A DNA stretch of 64,000 nt from Desulfovibrionaceae bacterium (GTDB lineage Bacteria > Desulfobacterota > Desulfovibrionia > Desulfovibrionales > Desulfovibrionaceae). The position numbers and the translations under genes are program-made. The notes beneath the pieces were generated by a model. The model saw only the letters and a program-made list of their open reading frames with translations. It did not search any database and was not told where the DNA came from. Location: the NCBI GenBank assembly GCA_015709205.1, contig JACCQO010000001.1, forward strand, positions 143,748 through 207,747, written 5' to 3'. Below are positions 32,716 through 39,834 of the stretch, in pieces (position 1 is the stretch's first letter; every line of letters starts with the position of its first letter).

Positions 32716-33057
32716 CTACAGAAGGCCGCGCTCTTCCAGATAGGCCACCACTTCGCCGGTGCGGGAACCGGCCATGGTGCCGCCCAGCGAAATGGAGACG
32801 GAGCAGGCCTCGAGAATCTCCTCCCCGGTCGCCCCGGCCTTGACGGCCATGTCCGCATTGCCGAGCATGCAGCCCATGCAACCGTGCGTCACGGCAATGG
32901 CCACGGCGATCATGCGCTTGGTCTTGGCGTCCAGCTTGCCGTCGCTGAAGGCCTCCTGCTGCTGCATGTCGTAGATCTCGGACATGCCGGGCCGCAGTTC
33001 CCGATAGCGCCCCCAGTTCTTCCTGATGTCCGCGATTTTCTCCACACGCTTGTCCAT
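32716..33057 (-). CDS. Carboxymuconolactone decarboxylase/AhpD-like family protein
   Basis: A 113-residue helical protein with the family motif THGCMGCMLGNADMAVKAGAT, in which the CxxC pair and the downstream histidine-to-asparagine region mark the AhpD/CMD redox or decarboxylase site. KTKRMIAVAIAV precedes it as expected. The ATG at 33057 has AAGGAG upstream. It is divergent from a LysR regulator, which probably controls it. Confidence 0.87.
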   Translation of the reverse strand: MDKRVEKIADIRKNWGRYRELRPGMSEIYDMQQQEAFSDGKLDAKTKRMIAVAIAVTHGCMGCMLGNADMAVKAGATGEEILEACSVSISLGGTMAGSRTGEVVAYLEERGLL

Positions 33058-33155
33058 GATCTGCTCCTTGTTGAAGGTTGCGTTCTGCCGGTATGCGCAG
33101 CATGCACGGGCACAATCCATTCGACAAACGAATTCTTTTGATGCTATCGATGCGT

Positions 33156-34169
33156 ATGTCTGATGGATATACCGACACCATCACCGGCCCGGCCGAAGCG
33201 CACGATTCGCTGCGGCTCGCACGCCTGCCGCAGCTCTCCATGGACGCCCTGCGCACCTTCGTGGCCGCTGCCGAACACGGCAACTTCACCCGGGCGGGCG
33301 AGGTGGTGAACCGCTCCCAGTCCGCCGTCTCCATGCAGATCAAGCGCCTGGAGCAGGACCTGGAATGCAGGCTTTTCGAGCGCAGCGTCCGCGCCGTGCG
33401 CCTGACCAACGACGGCGAGACCCTGCTGGGATACGCGCAGCGCCTCGTGCGTCTGCACGACGAGGCCGTGGCCTCCATGACCGCGCCCGCGATCACCGGC
33501 GAGGTGCGGCTCGGGGTGCCGGACGATTACGCCACCCGCTACCTGCCCGACGTGCTGCTCCGGTTCGCGCGCCAGTGCCCGGGCGTGCGCGTGGAGGTCC
33601 GCTGCGACAACACGGGCGCGCTGCGCCGCAGTCTGGAGGAAGGGGAACTGGACGTGTGCCTGGCCACCACCGCCATTCCGAACGGCGCTGAGCCCGCCCC
33701 CCGCCATCGCGTGCTCGCGGGCGCAAAGGGCGACATCGGCTGCTGGGACAGCCTGGTCCTGGCGCGCATGCCCCTGGTGTGGGTCGGGGCGCGGCATCTG
33801 GACCTGGACGCCATCTGGAACAAAGGCGCGGGCCCGCTGCCGCTGGCCGTGTTCCACGAAGGCTGCCTGCACCGCAAGGGCGCGCTGGAAGCGTTGCGCC
33901 GGGCCGACATCCCCTTCCGCGTGGCCTTTGCCAGCGTGAGCCTGGCGGGCGTCATGGCCGCGGTGCGCACGGGCCTTGCCGTGGCGCCCAGCACGGCAGG
34001 CTGCGTGGACGCGGCCTGCCGCGTGCTCGGCCCGGAGAGCGGCCTGCCGCCGTTGCCCGCCGTGCACGTGACCCTGCACCGCCGCACCGCACCGGCCCAT
34101 CCCGCCGCGGACCGGCTGGCGCAGTTCGTGGTGGAGTGCTTTCGGGAAACGGGCATTCCCACTGTCTGA
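33156..34169 (+). CDS. LysR family transcriptional regulator
   Basis: About 337 residues from this start. The helix-turn-helix is LRTFVAAAEHGNFTRAGEVVNRSQSAVSMQIKRLEQDLECRLFER, followed by the effector-binding domain (ITGEVRLGVPDDYATRYLPDVL). LysR proteins normally begin just before the helix-turn-helix, so the ATG at 33240 is an alternative; neither site has a good Shine-Dalgarno. It is divergent from the AhpD-like gene across roughly 100 bp. Confidence 0.9.
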   Translation: MSDGYTDTITGPAEAHDSLRLARLPQLSMDALRTFVAAAEHGNFTRAGEVVNRSQSAVSMQIKRLEQDLECRLFERSVRAVRLTNDGETLLGYAQRLVRLHDEAVASMTAPAITGEVRLGVPDDYATRYLPDVLLRFARQCPGVRVEVRCDNTGALRRSLEEGELDVCLATTAIPNGAEPAPRHRVLAGAKGDIGCWDSLVLARMPLVWVGARHLDLDAIWNKGAGPLPLAVFHEGCLHRKGALEALRRADIPFRVAFASVSLAGVMAAVRTGLAVAPSTAGCVDAACRVLGPESGLPPLPAVHVTLHRRTAPAHPAADRLAQFVVECFRETGIPTV

Positions 34170-34417
34170 ACCGGGCGATTCTTCCCGCGGGCCGTTGCCT
34201 CGCGGCTGGGGCGCAACGGCGTCCAAGGCCCGTGCGACCGGGACGCGGGCACAGCCGCCATCCCTGCCAACGATATGGACGCCAGCGGATGTCCTTGCGC
34301 TGAATATTCGTATATACACATGCATATCAATATGATAGATTCTGGCACGTCTTGTGCTAACGACCGAAGAGGACCCGGGCGACCCATCGCCCGAAACAAC
34401 CAACCCCGGAGTCTCCC

Positions 34418-34774
34418 ATGAAGGCCAGACGATTCGCCCTGTTCGCTTCGATCACCCTGCTCCTGTGCGTGTGCGCCGCCGGACCTGCGCAGGCATCCGA
34501 TCCCATGCAGCCCCTGGGCCCGCAGCCCCCGTCGAGCCAGTTCGAGTGCGGCGTGGACATCCCCTCCGGTTCCTACCTGCACACCTGCGTGGAGGGCAGA
34601 TGGACCGACGCGCAGACCTTCACTGCCGACTGTGAATCCGCCGGGCGGCCCGGCATGCCGGGCCCGAAGCTCAGGGCGGCCATCGGTTGCGGCAAGATCA
34701 TGAAGTGCCAATGGAAGCTGCGCAACACCAACGGCAATCTGGAGTGCGAAGGCGACGCGGTCGGCGTCTACTGA
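34418..34774 (+). CDS. Small secreted cysteine-rich protein, CVNH-like (paralog 3)
   Basis: A 118-residue protein with a signal peptide ending near PAQASD. The mature part shows IPSGSYLHTCVEGRW, TFTADC, AIGCGKIMKCQWKLRNTNGNLECE. The last segment, WKLRNTNGNLEC, is the clearest match to the CVNH C-terminal signature. A proline-rich linker precedes the domain. The 250-bp upstream region is AT-rich around 34300-34350 and probably holds its promoter. Confidence 0.58.
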   Translation: MKARRFALFASITLLLCVCAAGPAQASDPMQPLGPQPPSSQFECGVDIPSGSYLHTCVEGRWTDAQTFTADCESAGRPGMPGPKLRAAIGCGKIMKCQWKLRNTNGNLECEGDAVGVY

Positions 34775-34945
34775 CGCCCGTTTCGCCGGACTCGGCCCGC
34801 GACCGGGAGGTGGATCGCACATCGCCGTCCTATCCATTCCGACCGAGGTCCCACGCCGTCGCGCCCAGGCATGGCGGCGTTTTTCCGAAACCGGACCGGG
34901 CGCCGCCACGAGCGGCCCGAGCCAAACCACCCATGAGAAACACCC

Positions 34946-35254
34946 ATGACGCACCTGCGCACCTTCCTCTTCCGCCCGGCGACCGGTCTGATCGCGGCCG
35001 TCCTGATTTCCGCCCTTTGCGCCGCCCCGGCCCTGGCCGGAGGCTCGCTGTCCAAGACGTGCGGCTCCACCCTCCCGGAGGGATCGTACAGGTCGAACTG
35101 CAACCGGCTGGTATGGCGCACGAGCGACACCTTCACGGCCAACTGCAAGAAGGACGGGGGCCTGATGACGGCCGCCAACATCTCGTGCGAGAAGATCAAG
35201 GACTGCAACTGGAAGCTGAGAAACGACAACGGCGCGCTGAAGTGCGAGGACTAG
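34946..35254 (+). CDS. Small secreted cysteine-rich protein, CVNH-like (paralog 4)
   Basis: A 102-residue protein with a signal peptide ending ALAGG. The mature part shows LPEGSYRSNCNRLVW, TFTANC, ISCEKIKDCNWKLRNDNGALKC. It is the most canonical of the four, with the NDNGALKC ending resembling the DGTLK ending of cyanovirin modules. It is separated by about 170 bp from paralog 3 and closed by a strong terminator. Confidence 0.6.
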   Translation: MTHLRTFLFRPATGLIAAVLISALCAAPALAGGSLSKTCGSTLPEGSYRSNCNRLVWRTSDTFTANCKKDGGLMTAANISCEKIKDCNWKLRNDNGALKCED

Positions 35255-35319
35255 CAGGGCGCCCGGCGCACTCCCGCACCCGTCGGCGCATCCGCCGCCC
35301 CGGAAGCGCCGACGGAAAA

Positions 35320-35354
35320 CGGCCCGCGAACGTGGTTCGCGGGCCGCTTTTTTT
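35320..35354 (+). terminator. Terminator after CVNH-like paralog 4
   Basis: CGGCCCGCGAAC (35320-35331) pairs perfectly with 35335-35346 across a GTG loop and is followed by seven T. Confidence 0.88.
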
Positions 35355-35401
35355 GGCGTCATGGACCGCAAGCGCGAAAGGCCACGCGATGCCCCTGCGG
35401 C

Positions 35402-36325
35402 TCAGGCCTCGCCCTTGCGCCAGATGCGCGCCAGGCCCACGCCCGTGAGGTTGTGCCAGAGGCTGAAGAGCGCGCCGGGCAGGGCCGTGGCCACGCCGAA
35501 ATGCTTCACGGCCAGGGCCACGCCCAGGCCGGAATTCTGCATGCCCACCTCGATGGCCATGGTCCGCGCGTCACGCCGCGTGCACCCGGCCAGCCGCGCC
35601 CCGGCGTAGCCGCCCGCCAGGCCGATGCCGTTGTGCAGCATCACGGCCAGGGCCGCCAGCCACGGCCAGGTCAGGATCGTGGCCCGGTTCAACCCCACGA
35701 TGCAGGCGATGAGCAGCATGATCACGGTGATGGAGAGGGACGGGAACCAATCCAGGAGCCGGTCCACGCGGCGGCCCAGGAGGTGGCGCGCCACCAGCCC
35801 GCCCGCCAGCGGCAGAACCACGATGCGCGTGACCGAAGCGACCATGGCCCAGAAGTCCACGTGGACCTGCTCGCGCAGGAGCAGGTAGATGATCGCGGGC
35901 GTGAGCAGGGGCGCGACCAGGGTGGAGGCCAGGGTCATGGTCACGGAGAGCGGCACGTTGGCGCGCGCCAGGTAGGCGATGACGTTGGAGGCCGTGCCCC
36001 CGGGGCACGCGCCGACCACCACCGTGCCCACGAGGACCTCGCGCGGCACGCCGATGAGCGTGCACACGGCGAAGGCGGCCAGGGGCATGACCGTGTACTG
36101 CAGGACCACGCCCAGGCCCACGATGCGCCACTTGCGCAGCACGTCGCGGAAATCCTCCAGGCGCAGGGTCAACCCCATGCCGAACATGATCACGCCCAGG
36201 GACAGGGCGATGTGCGGCTTGAGCCAGATGAACAGGGCGGGTTCGTAGAGCGCCAGGGCCGAGAGGAGCACGGTGGCGGGGATGAAGCGGCGTTCGATGA
36301 AGCGGGGGATGGCGGGGGCGGGCAT
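35402..36325 (-). CDS. Bile acid:sodium symporter family (BASS/SBF) transporter
   Basis: A 307-residue polytopic protein with nine to ten helices. GVIMFGMGLTLRLEDF, VVGACPGGTASNVIAYLARANVPLSVTMT and EVGMQNSGLGVAL are the diagnostic BASS motifs (the CPGG/EVGMQN Na+-binding regions). The ATG at 36325 has AAGGAC upstream and avoids a GC-rich extension without transporter character. The substrate is likely a small organic acid but cannot be specified. Confidence 0.9.
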   Translation of the reverse strand: MPAPAIPRFIERRFIPATVLLSALALYEPALFIWLKPHIALSLGVIMFGMGLTLRLEDFRDVLRKWRIVGLGVVLQYTVMPLAAFAVCTLIGVPREVLVGTVVVGACPGGTASNVIAYLARANVPLSVTMTLASTLVAPLLTPAIIYLLLREQVHVDFWAMVASVTRIVVLPLAGGLVARHLLGRRVDRLLDWFPSLSITVIMLLIACIVGLNRATILTWPWLAALAVMLHNGIGLAGGYAGARLAGCTRRDARTMAIEVGMQNSGLGVALAVKHFGVATALPGALFSLWHNLTGVGLARIWRKGEA

Positions 36326-36424
36326 GGACCTGTCCTTCAAAATTGTTGCTCGGTGAGCAACGGGATGGGCCAAAGCCGCGCAAATGTCAAATCCGCGCGC
36401 GGCGCGGTTCCGGAGCGGCGCCCC

Positions 36425-37114
36425 TGACCTGCACCCCCGAAAACCGGCCCACATCGGATGTTGGCAGTATGGGCCACGGGGCCTGAAAGTACTCGGAAAC
36501 AACTTAAGAAGGGGCGGCTGTGGTTGAAAATGACGACGCCAGTGTTCGGCTACCCCTCTGCCGGCCCAGCCATTTCGGGCCTACGACTTCGTCATGGGCC
36601 GTACGCATGACGGCAAGGCGTTTCGCAGGCTGACCTACGGACTCACCCGAGAATGCTTGGCAATTCCCGTTGCCAGAAGGATGCGAAACGAAAACGTCGT
36701 GCATGCACTGGCGGAGTTGTTCGTGAGTCGCGGGCACCCCGATTCCCTCCGATCCGACAACGGTTCGGAGTTCACGGCGAAACCGATCAGGCAAGGGCTC
36801 GAGGCTGTCGGCATGAACACCGCGTTCATCGACCCCGGCAGCCCGCGGGAGAACGGGTACAGCGAAAGCTTCGACGGCAAGCTGCGAAACGAGTTGCCGA
36901 ACGGCGAAATATTCTGTTCGCTCAGGAGGCCAAGGTGGTGACCGAGAATTGGAGACGGGAATACAACACGATCAGGCCCCATGGCTCGCTGGTGCACGAG
37001 CCTCCCGGGCCGGTCGCCTGTCTCCCCCATGTGGGAGACAGGCGACCGGCTGAACAACCCGAGCACTCGGAGTGCAGACGAACACAAGCCCGGTACATGA
37101 ACCGGGTGCAGGTC
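36425..37114 (+). mobile_element. Deleted IS3-family insertion sequence
   Basis: The element is bounded by perfect 12-bp inverted repeats, TGACCTGCACCC at 36425-36436 and its complement at 37103-37114. At 690 bp it is about half the size of an intact IS3-family element. Inside is only the C-terminal part of the OrfB transposase (from about 36570), with the DDE core pieces SDNGSEFTA and RENGYSESFDGKLRNE, then a frameshift near 36930 into EAKVVTENWRREYNTIRPHGSL. The orfA region and the first catalytic Asp are missing. No clear target-site duplication is visible. Confidence 0.8.
37009..37050. repeat. Long perfect palindrome inside the IS3 remnant
   Basis: GCCGGTCGCCTGTCTCCC (37009-37026) is the exact complement of 37033-37050, an 18-bp stem with a 6-bp loop. 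It lies immediately after the transposase end motif RPHGSLVHEPPGP. Confidence 0.8.
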
Positions 37115-37118
37115 AGGC

Positions 37119-37418
37119 CTACCATCTGCCTTTTGTTTTATAGACAATCTTGATGACGGCACCCGGCCCCGGAGTATAATCGACACGTTCCAGCCTGCAG
37201 TCTTCGCTCATATAGATTATGTCTGTGCTTTTATCGGGCCCCTCCACACCACACGTCTCGTTCACAAAGCACGAGGTGCACATGTACATGGTGGTGGCCT
37301 GGCTGGCGGGTGGGAACCCGTCCGTGCCAAGGATATGGGCCATACCGTAGCCGCAGGCAAATATCGACAGCACAAAAAACACCTTGAAAATACGTTTCCA
37401 CTTCATTATTCTTAACAT
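37119..37418 (-). CDS. Hypothetical small membrane-anchored or secreted protein
   Basis: A 99-residue protein I do not recognise. Residues about 8-27 are hydrophobic (FKVFFVLSIFACGYGMAHIL), a signal anchor or signal peptide, followed by MYMCTSCFVNETCG, with three cysteines including CTSC, and a short beta-rich tail ending VIKIVYKTKGRW. GAAGGGG precedes the ATG at 37418. Base composition is clearly lower in GC than neighbouring core genes and it lies between two IS3 remnants, which suggests acquisition. Confidence 0.5.
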   Translation of the reverse strand: MLRIMKWKRIFKVFFVLSIFACGYGMAHILGTDGFPPASQATTMYMCTSCFVNETCGVEGPDKSTDIIYMSEDCRLERVDYTPGPGAVIKIVYKTKGRW

Positions 37419-37569
37419 TATGCACACCCCTTCAGTTTGTGTTATTGACAATACTTCACAGATGTAGAGTAAGATGAAAACTTTCTTTTTGTCAAGCAAG
37501 GTTCATACACTTGTAAAGTCCCCTTCCTCGGCCAGCTACAGGGAGAGACTCGGCGGGTTTTAATGGGCC

Positions 37570-37605
37570 GCCCAGGGGGCAGGGGGTAGCCCCTGCCCCC
37601 TGGGC
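37570..37605. repeat. Long perfect palindrome next to the second IS3 fragment
   Basis: GCCCAGGGGGCAGGGG (37570-37585) is exactly complementary to 37590-37605 with a four-base loop. It follows the transposase end motif SLGSLTPMDFVA on the minus strand. Confidence 0.8.
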
Positions 37606-37608
37606 GAC

Positions 37609-37692
37609 GAAATCCATCGGCGTCAAACTCCCCAGCGATTCGTGCGGCCGCTCTTCGTTGCACGCGAGGATGAAATCCTCGGTGACGGCGGG
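37609..37692 (-). pseudogene. IS3-family transposase C-terminal fragment
   Basis: Twenty-eight codons reading AVTEDFILACNEERPHESLGS followed by LTPMDF, the conserved end of IS3-group OrfB (YNxERPHxSLGxxTPxxF). Nothing else of the element is recognisable on this side. It is inserted between the hypothetical gene and the metG terminator. Confidence 0.7.
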
Positions 37693-37704
37693 CAGCGGCC
37701 CCCC

Positions 37705-37734
37705 AAAAAAAACCGGCCCTTCGGGGCCGGTTTT
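37705..37734 (-). terminator. metG terminator
   Basis: On the minus strand AAAACCGGCCCC-GAA-GGGCCGGTTTT is followed by a run of T, ending about 30 bp after the metG stop. The stem also has a T run on the other strand. Confidence 0.85.
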
Positions 37735-37761
37735 CGATCGCATCGGTTGGGGCGCCAACCG

Positions 37762-39771
37762 CTAGGAGACCTTGCGGCCCGGATTCACGGGCTCGGACGG
37801 GGTGAGCAACCGCATGGCCTCGCCGTCGCGCACGGCCAGGACCATGCCGTGCGAGGTCAGGCCGCGCAGCTTGCGCGGCTTGAGGTTGGCCACGACCACC
37901 ACCTGGCGGCCGATCAGGTCCTCGGGCGCAAAGTGCTCGGCCAGACCGCCGACCACCTGGCGCGGGCCGCCCTCCTCGCCGCAGTCGATGTCCATGCGGA
38001 TGAGCCGGTCGGCCTTGGGGTGCTGCTCGGCGGCCACCACGGTGCCCACGCGCAGGTCCACCTTGGCGAAATCCTCGTACTCGATTTCGGGCGCGGGCTC
38101 GGCCTTGGCGGCCTCCTCGACCGGGGCGGCGGCCTTCGCGTCCTTGCGCCCGTCTTTGGCAGCGGCCGGGGCCTCGGCCCCGCCGGGCCCGTCGGTCCCG
38201 TCGGGCCCGGGCGCGGCCTCCAACTCCACGCGCGGGAAAAGCTGCGAGGTGGCCGAAAGCGCGGTGCCCGGCGCGAGCACGCCCCAGGTTTCGGCCTCGC
38301 CCGCCAGGCGGCCCGAATCCACCGCGCCATGCTCCACGCCCACGCCGAGCTGGGCGAGCATCTTTTCCGACGACTCCGGCATGACCGGCCAGAGGTGCAG
38401 GGCCACCTTGCGCATGCATTCCAGCAGGCAGTACATGACCGTGCCCAGCCGCGCGGTGTCGCCCTGCTTGAACAGGGTCCAGGGCGCGCTGGCGTCCACG
38501 TGCTTGTTCAGGCCGCGCACCAGCTCCCAGAGGGCCTCCAGGCCGTAGGAGAAGCGCACGCAGCCGAAGAGCTGCTGGAAGTTGGCGCAGCTCGTAAGCG
38601 CCAGTTCCTTGAGGTCGCGGTCCAGGTCGGTCCAGTCGGCCTCGTCCTGGGGCGCGGGCACCACGCCGCCGAAGTACTTGCGCGTCATGGAGAGCACGCG
38701 GTTGAAGAGGTTGCCCAGGTCGTTGGCCAGGTCGGCGTTGAGCCGGGCCACCAGGGCCTCCTCGGAAAAGCTGGCGTCGTTGCCGTAGTGCATCTCGCGC
38801 AGCAGGAAGTAGCGGAAGGGGTCCAGGCCGTAGTGTCGGGCCATGTCCAGGGGTTCGACCACGTTGCCCAGGGACTTGGACATCTTGGTGTCCTTGACCA
38901 GCCAGTAGCCGTGCACGTTGAGGTGCCGGTAGGGCTCGAACCCGGCGGCGCGGAGCATGGTCGGCCAGAACACGGCGTGGGGCTTGAGGATGTCCTTGGC
39001 CACCAGGTGCTGGGCCACGGGCCAGAACTTGCCGAAGTTCTCGCCGTCGGGCCAGTCCAGGGCCGTGACGTAGTTGAGCAGCGCGTCGAACCAGACGTAG
39101 GTGACGTAGTCGGTGTCGAAGGGCAGCTCGATGCCCCAGGTCAGCCGCGTCTTGGGCCGGGAGATGCACAGGTCGTCCAGCGCGCCGGATTCCAGCAGGC
39201 TGAGGACCTCGTTGCGGTAGCGCTCGGGGCGCACGAAGTCCGGGTTGGCCTTGATGTGCTCGATGAGCCACTGCTGGTGGCGCGACATGCGGAAGAAGTA
39301 GTTCTTCTCCTGGATGAATTCGGGCTTGACCTTGTGCTGCGGACAGAGCCCGTCCTCCAGCTCCTTTTCGGTGTAGAACCGTTCGCAGCCGTAGCAGTAG
39401 TGCCCGCCGTACTCGCCGAAATAGATGTCGCCGCTGTCGTAGACCTTCTGGAGGATGGCCTGGACGACCTTCTTGTGGCGCGGCTCGGTGGTGCGGATGA
39501 AGTCGTCGTTGCTGATGTTCAGTTCGGGCCAGAGGTCGCGGAACAGGCCGCTGATGCGGTCGGTGTATTCCTGCGGCTGCTCGCCGTTCTTTCCCGCGGC
39601 CTGCACGATCTTGTCGCCGTGTTCGTCCGTGCCGGTGAGAAAGCGGGTCTCGAAGCCCATGGCGCGGTGGAAGCGGGCCAGGGCGTCGGCCACGATGGTG
39701 GTATAGGCATGCCCCAGGTGGGGCTTGGCGTTGACGTAGTAGATGGGGGTGGTGATGTAGAAACGCTGCAC
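37762..39771 (-). CDS. metG: Methionyl-tRNA synthetase with C-terminal tRNA-binding domain
   Basis: A 669-residue class I synthetase. HIGH motif PHLGHAY near residue 17, zinc-knuckle region YCYGCERFYTEKELEDGLCPQHK, KMSKS motif TKMSKSLGN, then the anticodon-binding helical domain. An Ala/Lys/Glu-rich linker leads to an EMAP-II/Trbp111-like OB fold (VDLRVGTVVAAEQHPKADRL) that aids tRNA binding and dimerisation. The gene is 63 bp downstream of the ricT-like gene on the same strand and is closed by a strong terminator. Confidence 0.98.
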   Translation of the reverse strand: MQRFYITTPIYYVNAKPHLGHAYTTIVADALARFHRAMGFETRFLTGTDEHGDKIVQAAGKNGEQPQEYTDRISGLFRDLWPELNISNDDFIRTTEPRHKKVVQAILQKVYDSGDIYFGEYGGHYCYGCERFYTEKELEDGLCPQHKVKPEFIQEKNYFFRMSRHQQWLIEHIKANPDFVRPERYRNEVLSLLESGALDDLCISRPKTRLTWGIELPFDTDYVTYVWFDALLNYVTALDWPDGENFGKFWPVAQHLVAKDILKPHAVFWPTMLRAAGFEPYRHLNVHGYWLVKDTKMSKSLGNVVEPLDMARHYGLDPFRYFLLREMHYGNDASFSEEALVARLNADLANDLGNLFNRVLSMTRKYFGGVVPAPQDEADWTDLDRDLKELALTSCANFQQLFGCVRFSYGLEALWELVRGLNKHVDASAPWTLFKQGDTARLGTVMYCLLECMRKVALHLWPVMPESSEKMLAQLGVGVEHGAVDSGRLAGEAETWGVLAPGTALSATSQLFPRVELEAAPGPDGTDGPGGAEAPAAAKDGRKDAKAAAPVEEAAKAEPAPEIEYEDFAKVDLRVGTVVAAEQHPKADRLIRMDIDCGEEGGPRQVVGGLAEHFAPEDLIGRQVVVVANLKPRKLRGLTSHGMVLAVRDGEAMRLLTPSEPVNPGRKVS

Positions 39772-39834
39772 CGCGTGCTCCTGTAAAATGCGCCGCGCGG
39801 GCGGCGCTGGATCGGTTCTCGTCCTCGGTTCTTG

